A DNA stretch of 64,000 nucleotides from Rhinopomastus cyanomelas (taxonomy: Eukaryota > Chordata > Aves > Bucerotiformes > Rhinopomastidae): contig VXBP01007139.1 of the NCBI GenBank assembly GCA_013400115.1, positions 278,727 through 342,726 of the forward strand, written 5' to 3'. Of this stretch, positions 12,777-25,112 are shown in pieces (position 1 is the stretch's first letter; every line of letters starts with the position of its first letter). A model generated the notes under the pieces. It searched no databases and had not been told where the DNA came from. It saw nothing but the letters and a program-made list of their open reading frames with translations. A program made the position numbers and the translations under genes.

Positions 12777-13032
12777 TTGTTTTGCCATTGATCCCAAGGC
12801 TTGATGTTTAGTCACGTACTGTAGCACGGGTGTTAGGATCAGCCTCCACAGGCTGAGGAGACTGTAGAAGGCTACGAGAAGAAGTCCTGCAGCAGAGGAA
12901 CGTTTTGGAGTGTTTTCTGCAGAGTGTGTTACCTACAGAAAGTTCTGTAGTGTTTTCTACAGTACGAGCTGTACCCGTGCAAGTGACAGGTGGTGTCAAA
13001 TGCGTTCTCCCAGAGTGTAAAATGCAGTTGGA

Positions 13033-13085
13033 TAGAATCATAGAATCATACGGTTGGATGCACCCCCATGATTCATCTAGACAAC
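13033..13085 (-). mobile_element. CR1 LINE 3' end, antisense, about 50 bp
   Basis: 'gatagaatcatagaatcata' followed by 'cggttggatgcacc' and 'gattcatctaga' is a very short CR1 terminus. Confidence 0.6.
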
Positions 13086-16000
13086 ACACTGGCCTTGCCC
13101 AAAGCAGGTACGTTGTCTTTAAGGTATGTAAGTCCCAAGGTGGTCTGGACTAGAGGTATTAAATCCTCTGCTTGCCCTCAAACTTGTGTTTTCCAGAAAG
13201 GGATGCTGGAGCAGCGTGTGCACGCACAGTTCTGATCCTGCAAGGAGCTGCCCCGTCCTGTGTATGTTGGGACTTGCTCCTGTTTGGCAGGAGGGGTTTT
13301 CCACCTGTGCCAGGCACGCAGGCAGCCTCACCTGGCACTGCTGGTGTGGTGGAAACCGCGTGTTCACGCTGGGGTTGGTTGCACAGCTTGGCTACTGGAA
13401 TGAAGAAACCAATACCCAAGCAATTAGTCAGGGCGAGAGAGGCTGATAAGCTTCTCCCCTGGGTTCTGTTAAGGGAGGGATGTGGTCAAGGGCTTGAAGG
13501 CGTCCTTAGGTGTTAAGTGAAATGTCTGGGTCAGAAACCCAATTAGAGGGGACTAATAACCCACTTAAGACTTGTAGAAGTAAGAAATAACAGCATGATT
13601 GGAGTCAGAAGAGGAGGAGCTGCAGTTTGCAAGGAGGGACTGTGTTTAAACTTTAGCTTAGTTTACCTTGGACCTGAACCAAAGCTGTGTCTCTTTGTCT
13701 GTGGAAATTTCCTATGGCCTGGAAGCTTCCTAGATCTTACAGCTGCTCCCTGAACTTTGTGGTTTCATTGCTGCTACTGCAATGACTGATGCAGGGAGGC
13801 ATCAGACAAGTGTTCTGAGGATCTGCAAAGAAACCAGTCAGAATTGTCATTCAAGACCCAGTTGTTGATTTAGCAATGAATTTTGGGGACAAACAGCATG
13901 TGGAAGTTCAAGAGGGAGAAGATCAGTTCGGGGACAGCAGGTCCATAGGGAGATACTAGGATAATTTTGTGTGTCTTTGAGGTCTCTAGTACAACAGCTG
14001 GTTGTCGGGGCAATACAAGAGGAATGGACTTCAGAAAGTGGCCAAGCTCTTGTTCTCTGAAGAACAGCTCTTATTCTTGCTGCCAGACTAGCTAGATTAG
14101 GGGTCTGGCGTGGCTGGGCATTGTTTACATTCCTGCTGAATAGGAAAGGGCTCATGAAAAGTGCTCTGGCCTCAGCAAACAGGAATGTTCTGGTGAAACA
14201 ATGCTGTCAGAGCTTCTGACCAGCTTCCAGATCATCAGAAGACCTGGGCATTGGCACTCAAAACACCTCTCTGAACCCTGGCGTCTAGGAGCGATGATCA
14301 GAGGTTAGGACTCTTTGCAAGTCTATTCTTCTGCCTTCGGTGGCTTGTAATTGTCCTCCAAGAGCACCTGGAGAATTTGATGAAACACTAGGAGCTTCCT
14401 AGTACACTCAGTGTTTGGGTAAGGCCTTGGGGCACTTGAGGAGAGAGGAAGGGAAATCTGGCTGCTCTTCAGTCAGGATTGTTGCTCATGTTCCTAGATA
14501 TGAGTGAGTTTAAAGGATCGAAACAGAAAGCAAAGAGGGTGCAGGGATTAGACCAATCCAAGCAAAATGTTCTGTTTTTCTTGGGTGGTTTTTTCACCAG
14601 TCCCATTTCTTTGTGTGAAGTTCAGCCCTGCCCTGTTTCTGTTGGATACTGGGGTGCTGTGAAGTGCTTTGGAAGGGCAGATCTGGGAGGTTCTACAAGT
14701 GGCATTTTGTAGTGACATGTCCTTAGCTTTTGGAAACAAACATCTGGGTCCAGAGCTTTGCTTAAGAATATCTGAGGGAGCCAGCCACCTCAAAAGTGGG
14801 TGTTGGCACAGTTCTGAGACAATTTTGTGTCTTTTAGCACCAATAAATTGAAATCACCTCTTGTGGTGCTCAAGTCCTGGAGATGCTGAGTAGAGAGGAT
14901 GGTTTGGGGAGATGATGTTACTGTGCACTGAACTCCATGTAGGAATTATGCTATCAGCTCTGCCATTACCCCTATGGCTACTCCTCTGATGCTGTTTGTA
15001 CTTCTGTGTTGGTTGCTTCGCTCTGGTGCAGGTGGTAACATGGGTTCTAAACCCCAGATGTGTTAGGCTCTAGCACTTCTCTTTAAGGCCATGCTGAAAT
15101 CCCATCTGCTTTGGAAAAGCAGAGGAGGCTCATTGGGAGAATGAGGCCAAGAGAGATGAGTTCCACAGCTGCTACTAGAACTGTGACACAAAAATTGCCC
15201 CTACATGTTATTTTCTGCCCTTCCCATATTCCCACTCCAACAGAGAGTTACTGAACTCTCTCTTCTTATCTCCTCTCCTTTACTGCCTCCAGACAACCAG
15301 TTGTTTCAGGTTTGCCTTGGAGTTCCATCCAGTAACCCCAAGCCATTCTGTGTTGCATATGAGTTACTGGGTCAGAACACTTAGGCTTCTGCATGCCTAA
15401 GCTGCTTGTAAGTGATAACAGTAATGGGAGCTACAAGGACATGGTGGATTAACCACTAAGTAAACATCGCCTCACCGGAGGGCCTTATCGTACTTGCCTT
15501 ACTGCTTGCAAAGGCTCAGTGATATCCTTAATTGGGGTGGCAGTGATCTGCTCCAGCCTTGGCTGTCAACAAGAGTCTTGCTCGAGCTGTTCAGTTCTCT
15601 TTCTGGTGGAGAGAGACCAGGTAAACCCAAAGGTCTTGCTAAGGCTGGATTAAATGGAGCTTCTCAGGTGCCTCTTCTTTTGGTGTCTGGGGTGGACTTC
15701 AGCCACCCAGAAAGGACAAAGGGATTTTGTCCTTTTTGAAGTTATCTAGAGGTTTAGGATTGTTTTTACTTGGCTCAGAAGTGAACTTCCTAAGGAAGGG
15801 ACGTGGTCTTTGGGGCTTGGGGAAGAGATAAAGGCAGGGTCAGATAATGTTTGTGTAAAGCATTTGTGTTCCCTGTTTTTGCACAAAACCCTCACTCCCT
15901 TCTCCACCCTCTCCACACCCCTCCAGCTTCCTGTTTTCTCCTGGTTTTCTGTGTTAAAGGTGGACAAAGACACGAAAGTTCAAAAAAAATTATGAATTAT

Positions 16001-17784
16001 TCTCCTTGGTCTGAAAAAGCAATTATGGAGCTTCAGTGCTTTATGAAGAGTAGTGGATGTTTGTTTGACCTTTCCTAAGCTTCTGGTCACACACTGCTAT
16101 CCTAAATTTGAGACGTTAAAGTGGTTGATATGTTAATAAACTTGCATTGGGTCTTCTTGCAGTGCTTGAGGTCCTGTCCTGGAGGTGGCCAGCGAGTTAA
16201 TTTTGAGTCATGCATAAGATCAGCAACATCAGTCCAAACAGTCTTGTGTCTCTAATGCAGAACATCACGCCTAGTGAAGTACATTGCAAAAAGTAGTCAT
16301 GCTCCAAATTTGCCTCCTCAGGGACTTCCTGAGCTGGAGTTGATGCCTTTGTTTTTATTTGCTGTCAATTGATTTTTTCCTCCATGGACTCATGGAGCTG
16401 CTTTTGAATGCAGGTATAATATTCTCATAACAACAACAGACACCTGTGGCAGTGAGTTCTGAGGCTTAATTTGATGTGTGAGGTGAAATGTTTGGCTCTT
16501 CACCTTCAGTTGACCCCATTGCTTGAGGGGAGAGGTTGTTGGTTCCGTGCTCCAAAGGTTTCCTGTGTGGCCTCCTCTGTGCCATGAACTTGGACTGACT
16601 GAAAGGGTGGGTGTCTTGACAGGTCTGTTCATTTTCTTGAGTATTTAAACAGTGCCTGTCTTCTTTCACAGCTGTCCTGCTCAGCATGTTCTCCTGGTAA
16701 AGACAAAGTTGAGGCAGATCCTGCATAGTTCCTTCAAATATCTGCTCCCTGTATCCCATGCTAAAGCCTACTCCAAGTAAATGCTACCTGTGTTCTTCTC
16801 TTCCTCCTTTTCACACCGTTAAGCGCTGTCTCAGGATTCAGAGATTATTTCTGCCCTGTTTATTCCCAATTACCTATTAACTCACACGTCATGTTTTACT
16901 GTCTGATTATGAGGTGGCTCCAGTAAGTTGAGCACTAATTCATCCCGTGGCCATCTGAGGCTTGAAGAGAGCAGAGTCTGAATGGGAGAATTTGCTCCAG
17001 CACGCCGGTTAAACAGCCTGGGATTGTTCTTCCACATGACAGAATGGTCTTTGTGCCATTCTGAGTGCAGACTCAGCTGGAGCGTGGCAAGGGACCGTCC
17101 GCTGGAAAAACAATTAAGGTGCGTGAGGACACTTGGCTCCTAAAGAAAAGTTGGGGCAGGAAGGCAGGCAACCTCTTGGTGTTGGCCACCAGCATTTGCC
17201 CCCACGCTCTAGGGAGCTCCTGAATTTATGGAGTGTCACAGCACTACTGATTGGATCCAGGCAGATCTCCTAATTCAGAATAAGAAGTAGCAGGCAAAGG
17301 GTCTGTGTCCCAAGCTCACAGAAGTACTTTCTCAGTCCTTGCAGCCCTTAATGTTAATCCTCATATTTTCCTCAAAAATCCCATTATTTTTGATCAACAT
17401 CTGTGTAATTATTACTAACATGAGCTGACCAAGGAAGGGAAGCAGGTTCTGTGTTCAATCTGGTTTTAGCCTGTATTGACTCAGTCTAGCAATAACCTTT
17501 TAATAAGTTTATCTGCTCATTTCTGGGGCTGAAACTCCCTGCTGGCAGGTTTTGTACAGAGCTGTGTATTCTTCAGCCCTGTAATGTGAGTCCTTTAAAG
17601 CTGTGCTCTGCTTGGAGAGAAACATCAGGGAGTAGCCAACAGCACCAGAGGAATTCTGTGTATGCAGATGACAGCCTGGAAAGAAGAGAGAGATAAATTT
17701 CAAATGTTTTAGGTTGCATCCTGCTGCAGAGTAGAGAGGCATTTGCTAGTCCAAATGCCTTTGCTCTATTTTATGTTCTTAGAC

Positions 17785-18083
17785 AGTTGTGGAGAGGTGG
17801 GGGTTGGTCTTTTCTCACAAGGAACAAGCGATAGGGTAAGAGGAAGTGGCACTAGGGGAAGTTTAGGTTGGTCATGAGGAAAAACTTCTTCATGGAAAGG
17901 GTTATCAGGCCTTGGAACAGGCTGCCCAGGGAGGGGGTTCAATTGCCATTCCTGGACGTGTTTCAAAGTTGTGGAGACCTGGAGCTTAGGAACAGGGTTT
18001 AGTGATGTGCTTGGGACAGCTGGGTTAATGGATGAACTTGAAGATCTTAAAGGTCTTTTCCAACCTAAATGATTCCATGATCC
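17785..18083 (+). mobile_element. CR1 LINE fragment, sense, about 300 bp
   Basis: It contains 'ggtgggggttggtcttttct', 'ggccttggaacaggctgccc'-type blocks, 'gacagctgggttaatgg' and 'ggtcttttccaacctaaatg' with 'attccatgat'. Belongs to the 'gggttaatgg' subtype. Confidence 0.9.
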
Positions 18084-21000
18084 TTCAGTTAGGAAGAACA
18101 CCATTATCAACATGAGAAAAAGCCACCTTGAGGGTGAAAAGCAGTATCTGAGGAAGAGTAGTTTGTCTTGACAGAGAAACATCTTTAGTACCTCTTGGCT
18201 TCCATTTGGAACACTTTCATATACTCCTGAACTACAACTTGAATTAAAGCGGCTCTATTCCTGCCCCTGCAAGGGTGACACTCAGCACAGGCTGTAGTAG
18301 GAAGGGACCTCTTTGGCTTCAGGAAAGGGAAAACATGACCTGCTTGAGCACTGACTGATGAAATGGCCTCATGTCTGAGGCAGTAGGTAGTAGAAAGAGT
18401 ATGAGCTGCAAGGATGGATGAGATTGGAAGGGCTGCAAGAGCAAAATGCCCTTTAGGGTGTCTGGTGCAGGCAAAGCATTTAAGGAGGGAGGATGCTACA
18501 GCAAGCATGGCAGGGGTGTTTACATCCCACCAGGTTTAGTATTAAAACACCCTGAGCACTCCCTAAATCTGACATAGGCCATGACAGGTTTCTTCCACCT
18601 GAGACACATTTTTGTTGACTGATGATGTTGACTTAAGCACAGAGGGGGAATCACAAGAGGAAGATGGAAAATGAGTAGTCCTCTGGATGTCCAGCCCTTC
18701 CCTTAATGCACAGAAGACAGTTTAACTAGACGTGTGTTTCCATGAGAAATTTTGTCACATCCAAAATCTGTGGGGCTTTCCAGGCACTTTCCTGGTGGAA
18801 AAGCTGCCTCAGAGCTACAAACTCAGCAGTAGAAAGGGGATCTAAGCAAAGCTGACAATGAGGCTCAACATTCCACCAAAACATCTTTTTGCTTGACTTC
18901 CTATCTGTTCCACCCACCCTTCTGGCAGTTCCTGAAACTGTTGAACAACCTGTGGCTCCTCCAGACGTGTATTTTCTTGCTGAGTTGTGCATGGAGCAGC
19001 TCAGCACAGAACCTGTTGAGGATGAACGTTTTTCCAGGTGACCCAGGCTGCTCCCACCTGTTGAACGCTCAGCAACCTTTCAGGTTGGTAGTAACTGCTG
19101 CATCAAGGTTTTTATTCCCCCTGTTGTCATACTCATGATGAGCTGCAGATATCCAGTGACTCCTACAGAAGTTGCTTCTCAAGGTCTTTTCCTGTTTCTA
19201 CATGAGTCCTATTATGTGTTCCATCTCTAACTACAGACCTGTGCTCCTCAGCTTTCTTGTACCTTCATTCAAGGCTCCCTGTTCTCTTAGGGAGACCTCA
19301 TTCCTCATGGAAGCCTGAAGCAGGCTGGTGGCTGTTTTGTTTTGCCACTGGCAGTCTCCATCCTCAAAGGCCATTGACATGTTAATCCAGGTGATGTCAT
19401 GCTACATGCAGCTAGTTGACCCTTCCTTGGAGAAGCACCTTAAACTCTGGCCATCAAGGACTAAACCATCTTCAAAAGTCTTAGCGACGCAGCTCAACAT
19501 GAAGAGCAGACTGTGGAGTGGTTCTGCTCAACATTGCATTGCTCCTCATGGAGCAAACAGAGTGACAAAACCACTGAGTCATGTGAAATCTGTGTCCAAA
19601 TCAGGAGACAACAGCATGTGACAGCCCCAGGTTTCTGCTCAGTGCTCACAGCATTCAGCTTGTTGCATGTGTGAATGTTGTGTGACGTGACGTTTGTCAG
19701 CCCTTATTTCCTTCTCCCTCTGTGGCTGTTCCAGCGTTGGTTTTGTTCTCTGGGTGATGAACTTCAGATTTTCTTTGCCTGACTGGGCTGGAACAAGTGT
19801 GCAAATACTGCTGTTGAGAACGTGATGGGGAAAGCCTGGAAATGGTGCCTGAAACTCGTGCTTACCTAACTGGGGTGATGTGATGTGGCAACTTAGGTCT
19901 TTTTGTGGTGCCGGAAGGGCTGATTTGAAAACTGACTGGTGCTACTTGGCCATTCAGCAAATGATCCCTGACTGCGGTGTTCAGGCAGGAAGTAGCCACA
20001 GATTTTCCCAGGATGGGTGAGAACGTGATGGCTAAAAAGAAAAACAGACAACCCCAAGCAGAAGAGTGTTAGAGTAAATCTGTGTCAGGTTGTAACGGAA
20101 GAGAGCATCTTCCAGATTTGGTGGTTAGCTCAGGTTCTGCAGAGTGTTTCTCAGCCCACATACTGCACCATGCTTTGGGGCCATGTCCATAAGGTCTGAG
20201 CTCAGGTCTTCATGACTAATGCACCCTCAATGAACCAGCACTGTAGATGGGCAGGAGGCAGAGTGTGGGTACAGCTGATGTTGGAAGGGGAAATGCTGAA
20301 TCCAGATCAGTAGGTCCATCTTGGACATGTATAGTTCTTCCAGGTGACCTTTCCAGAAGCAACCACGTAGCACTCAGGCTAGAGCAGGGATGTTGCTGCA
20401 GTGCTGCACATGTGCTCTTCAGCCCTGAGGATGCTCCTCAGCCTTCTGCCTCTGTTCGTGGACAATCATAATTCTGTGGAGCAAAGCCATGGTGCCTGCA
20501 GCCTCTATTCACGTTAAGCCACCTGAACTCAATGGGTGGCTTCTCTGGTTGTTTTGATAACAGTTTGGGGGGGGACTTTGAGTCTGGCATTGAGCACCCT
20601 GTTCCTTTTGTTTTACATAGGATAACTCATTTTCTTGCAGAATTAAATGAGGACCAGGTGGAGACACTCCCTCAGATCAGAGATATCTGAAACTATGGGA
20701 TCATCTTCCCTTAAAACAGAATAGTCCATCTTAAAAAATACTAATAAATAAAATCCACCAGGCTATTACTGAGACTAGTGTGACCCTGCTGACTACCTGC
20801 TGGTGTGGTGAAGCATCTGAAAAGGAAATACACGTCCAGCCTGACTTTACTCGTGGAGATGACAGAGTTCTCTCTAGGACCTGTGAGAAACAACTCCAAT
20901 TTTGTGTCTACAAGGCAGGATGGCAGAAAACAAACTCATAGATCTGTCCTGTCCTGTCAGTGCTCTGGGGTGAAAACTGGCCAACTGCTGTTTTGTTTGG

Positions 21001-21234
21001 CATTTTTCCTGGCTCAGTTGCCTTAAGTGGGGGGGGCCAGGAAGAATGCGGGGTTCAGCCTTTTGACCCCCTTACATGTTTAGAGCTTTCCTCTGGGACG
21101 AATTGCCAGCATTCTGAAACAACAGAAAAAGAGCTTTATGGTCACTGAAGGACTGAGGACTGACCAGTAGGCCCAGGAACAAAGTTGTCTTCCAAATGAA
21201 CCTCCCAACTATACCTTGTATAGTGATAGTATCT

Positions 21235-21606
21235 AATCTTTAGCCTCAAGAAGAGGAAGCTGATGGGAGGCCTTATTGCCCTTTACAGCTCCCTGAAAGG
21301 AGGTGGTAGGGAGGCTGGTGTTGGCCTCTTCTCCCAAATAACTGGTGACAGGACAAGAGCAAATGGCCACAAGTTGTGCCAGGAGAAGTTCAGATTGGAA
21401 ATTAGGAAAAACTTATTTAGTGAAAGAGTATCTAAGCCTTGCAACAGGCTTCCCAAGGAAGTGGTGGAGTCACCATTCCTGGAGTGTTCAACAGGCAAGG
21501 AGATGGGCACTTTGGGGTATGGTCTAGTGGTCATGGAGGTGTTGAGTTAAAGATTTGACTTGATAATCTTAGAGGTCCTTTCCAAGTTTAATGATGCTAT
21601 GATTAG
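21235..21606 (+). mobile_element. CR1 LINE fragment, sense, about 370 bp
   Basis: 'ggccttattgccctttacag', 'gtgccaggagaagttcagat' and 'gacttgataatcttagaggt' with 'gctatgatt' mark it. Its frames give only repeat-derived peptides. Confidence 0.88.
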
Positions 21607-22202
21607 TGAAGTATGTGTAACCATTAGTACGGTGTGATGCTTGTTAATGAAATGTGTAGTAAGGATAAAGCGCTATGAAAATGTGCCTATATTTTTACTG
21701 CTGAGGGCTTATTGTCAAGGCCATGAAACTACATGTCTGCTTCCATTTGGAGGTACAAAGTCAAAGCTCAGTAGATCATAATCTCCCTTGTTTTCTCCTT
21801 GAGCCCTGTCCAGGCTCCAGGGGAAAATCCAGCAGGAGGAAAACAGTGCGAAGTTTCCACACTTGAAGGTTGTTTATTCAACTATATAAAAGTGGGACCC
21901 TCTTACAGTAACTTTGGAGACCTCACCTTATGGATAGATGCACTGTGTAGGACTTCCCAATTGCTGGGACAGGCTCTTGGAATCCTCACAGTAACCAGAG
22001 CTCTCCGGTGACTGATGGTACCATATTGGGGCAATTGGTGATATATCTTTCTTAATCACTACTGCTAAGCCTGTAGTAACGATTAGATGCGTTGCTGTGC
22101 TTATTTCTTCTGCTGCTTACAGCTACAGGGTAGTAAGTTTGATTAATATCTTGGTTTTCTTTGTATTACCTTGCATTAGGCAGTCAAGTGTCCCTATCTG
22201 CA

Positions 22203-22560
22203 GAATCATAGACTGTTAGGGGTTTGAAGGGACCTCAAAAACTTGTCCAGTTCAACCCTCTGCCACAGCAGGATCACCTAGGTCATGCCACACAGGAACA
22301 TGTCCAAGCTGATTTTGAACCATCACGACAGAGCAGAAGGAGACAAGAACCTCTCTCAATTTACTAACCACATCCCTTTTAATACATCCCAGGACGTCAT
22401 TGGCCTTCTTGGCCATGAGATCACATTGCTTGCTCATGGTCATCCTGCTGTCCACCAGGGCCTCCAGGTCTCTTTGTCCTGTGCTGCTCTCCAACAGGTC
22501 AGTCCCCATCCTATACTGGTGTTACATGTCCTATTCCTACCATTGGCACCTGTGTCATGC
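22203..22560 (-). mobile_element. CR1 LINE fragment, antisense, about 360 bp
   Basis: It starts 'agaatcatagactgttaggg' and continues with 'gaagggacctcaaaaacttg'. It then enters a different CR1 segment with 'ttggccttcttggccatgag' and 'ccaccagggcctccaggtct', which codes in the minus strand for CR1-like peptide. Confidence 0.85.
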
Positions 22561-23044
22561 TCTGTGAGCGCTGTCGATTGGCAAAAGTCATGCAGCCCTT
22601 GATGTATGAAAACTTGCAGACTCATAAGACCATGGAATTTTGTAATGCTTCCCATTTTTCAGATAAATTAAATTTAAGAGGAACTGGTTGCAAAGGAGAA
22701 AATATTGTCCTTCACCTGTGCAGTGAGTTGTGTCTGGATCCCAATGGGCACTTAAAACCGGGCCAGCTAACTGTTCAAACTGCCTTTTGTTCTACGACAC
22801 CATTTCAGCCCAAATTCGAGGGTAACTTGGAAAGGGAAATCCTAAGCAGAATTTGATGACTTTAGGGAGCTCAAACTCTTATTGAGAAAGAAATCTACCC
22901 ACGTGTGAGGTTTGAGAACAAATTGTTTCCACCTAACATAGTCATAGCACTTGGGTGACCTTTTTACAGTCCATGCTTCTGATGCTTGAGATATTTCTGG
23001 CAAGACAGAACAAGGATACACTTCTATGTGTAACCTCATTTACC

Positions 23045-23392
23045 GTGGAGGAAAGGAGGCTCAGGAGAGAGCTTATCATTCCACAAGTTCCTGAAGGTAT
23101 GTTGAGTTGAGGTGGGAATGCTTCTCTTCTCCCCAGAAACCAGTGACAGGATACAAGGAAACACCCTCAAGCTGTGCCAGAGGAAGATTAGGTTGGCCAT
23201 GAGGAACAATTTCTGCCCAACAAGGGTCGTCTAAGCCTTGCCCAGGGCAGTGGCAGAACTGCCATCCCTGGAGGGATTGAAAAGCTGTGGAGATGTGACA
23301 TGAGCAACACAGATTAGCGAAGACCTCCCAGTGCTGGATGTATGGTTGGACTTGATGGTCTTAAAGGTCTCTTCTCACCAGTTGTGTGATCT
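23045..23392 (+). mobile_element. CR1 LINE fragment, sense, about 350 bp
   Basis: 'aaaggaggctcaggagagag', 'aaaccagtgacaggataca', 'ttaggttggccatgaggaac' and 'cttgatggtcttaaaggtct' are CR1 blocks; the copy is diverged at its end. Confidence 0.88.
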
Positions 23393-23809
23393 TAACACCA
23401 GAAGAATGAATCTCTCCTGTTATTTGCTGTAACCTGATTAGAAGTTCACTATGTCTTAGGAGTATGCCACCAGCACATAAACTCAGCTTTTCCTTGAAAG
23501 AAGTGCAAAGATGAATAAATTAGGTCTAGTCCCACAGCCAAGTGATTATTGCATGGTCTTTACACAGCTAATTTCTCCTCACCTCCAAAGCAAACACATC
23601 TATGTGCAACCTACCAATTTCAAATGGTCCCTGGACCATACCTGAGTATTATCTGAGAGACATGCTAGTTGGTGCCCATCAGAACCATGGCAGAGCCTCT
23701 GCCACCAATTTAGCAATGTAAATCTTTCAGCATGATGCCATCTCCTCATTTGCTTAATGTTGTGGCTGTAGCCTTGAAGTGCACTTACAGCAAGGCTGAA
23801 GATAAGTGT

Positions 23810-24170
23810 GGAGCTGGGGCTGGTTAGTCTGAAGAAAAGGAGGCTGAGGGGAGACCTCCTCACTGTCTGCAACTACCTGAAAGGAGGTTGTAGAGAGGTG
23901 GGGGTTGTTCTTTGCTCACAAGGAACAAGTGACAGGACAGGATGGCTACAAGTTACACCAGGTTGGCCATGGGAAAAACTTCTTAATGCAAAGGGTCTTG
24001 GAACAGACTGCCCAGGGAGGGGGTTGAATCGCCATCCCTGGATGTATTTCAAAGTCATGTAGATCTGGAGTTTAGGTTTAGTGGTGGCCTTGGGACAGTT
24101 GGGTTAATGGTTGGACTTGATGATTTCAAAAGTCTCTTCCAACCTAAATGATTCTATAATGCTATGATTT
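23810..24170 (+). mobile_element. CR1 LINE fragment, sense, about 360 bp
   Basis: It runs from 'gagctggggctggttagtct' to 'gtctcttccaacctaaatga' and 'attctataatgctatgat', with 'gacagttgggttaatggttg' of the 'gggttaatgg' subtype. Confidence 0.9.
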
Positions 24171-25003
24171 TTAAATTCAGTCCCTTGAGTTTGCTGGTTT
24201 GCTTCTCAAACCTAAAATAATAGCAGAAATCTGTATTCTTGTTGGCATTAGCCATGTCAGCTCATTCTGCCCATGGCATCTTCACCTCCTGAGCTTTTCC
24301 CAGAGCAGTCTCTTACAACAGGCTGTTAGCCGGCTATGCTCACTTCCTCTGATAGATCTCATTTGGAAGGTCAGCCTGGGACAGAGGAACCTACTGGAGT
24401 TTGCTCACGCGGGTTGGCTGCCTTTTTTGTTTTTAATATGTACTTCCCACTTCCACGTTGGGCAAGGACTTCGTGTTGACGCAGCAGTTGTGACAAAACC
24501 AGCAGTGCAGTGTCCTCCTCGGAAAGGAGTACACTCCAGTCTCTGTTCCTCTGGGTGGTTGGATGTTCAGGCTGGCATGGCTCTGCAGCTCCACGCGATA
24601 GCTTTTATTGCCAAAAGGTGCAGACTGAGGCACCCAGGCAGAAAACTGGTGAGAGATGTGGGGGTGAGTGCTGTGCTTCATCCTTTACTGCCTTGTCCTT
24701 CAGGGATTTTCTTCTGGAGAATGAATCTGGTCCTAAGCTGGATTAATGTGAAGATATTTAGAGTGTTTCTATTCATGTAGAAGAGGCACTGTGGCCTACC
24801 TGAGTAGATCTTCAATTTAGAGCATCAGGAAAATGGGCTGTGGCCTCAGTGGTCTTCTGTGACACCAGCTCATGTTCAGCCGTTGGGTTTGTTTCCTCTT
24901 TTAACGAGCACAGAAGAGGCTGACTGTTTGCAATGAGTACTGAAGCTTTGGTAGATGGATGCCTCACAAGGGAGTTGATGTGTGTCTTCTGTGTTGTGTC
25001 TAG

Positions 25004-25112
25004 GACATGTGCACAGCTGAAGCAACTGCATCGCTGCTCCAAGTGGAGGAAAACTTCTCAGCATGCCTGGGACGGATAGATGCCCTCATCCTCAAACCTC
25101 TGCTCCAGGCAG
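25004..25112 (+). CDS. ALS2CL: ALS2CL coding exon 1 (start codon)
   Basis: A pyrimidine/TG-rich tract ending in 'gtgtctag' precedes the exon, and GTAGGT follows it. The ATG at 25007 opens MCTAEATASLLQVEENFSAC, which matches the family N-terminus. It carries codons 1-35 and ends in phase 1. Because an acceptor site sits immediately before the ATG, the 5' UTR is spliced from further upstream. Confidence 0.93.

Larger units (their letters stand above)
1..25003. other. Intergenic / possible 5' intronic region of ALS2CL, no coding gene recognised
   Basis: No open frame here shows recognisable protein homology, and none of the genes known to neighbour ALS2CL in mammals (such as TMIE or LRRC2) was seen. 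Apart from the CR1 fragments and simple repeats listed separately, the stretches 1-780, 1555-2955, 3120-7135, 9060-9735, 9920-11000, 11165-13030, 13090-17785, 18085-21235, 21610-22200, 22560-23045 and 24170-25003 look like unique non-coding DNA. Non-coding first exons of ALS2CL probably lie somewhere in it. Confidence 0.7.

Noticed and set aside
24199..24780. 193-codon open frame just upstream of ALS2CL exon 1
   Set aside because: No recognisable domain or family resemblance, partly repeat-flanked, and composition looks like chance translation of non-coding DNA.
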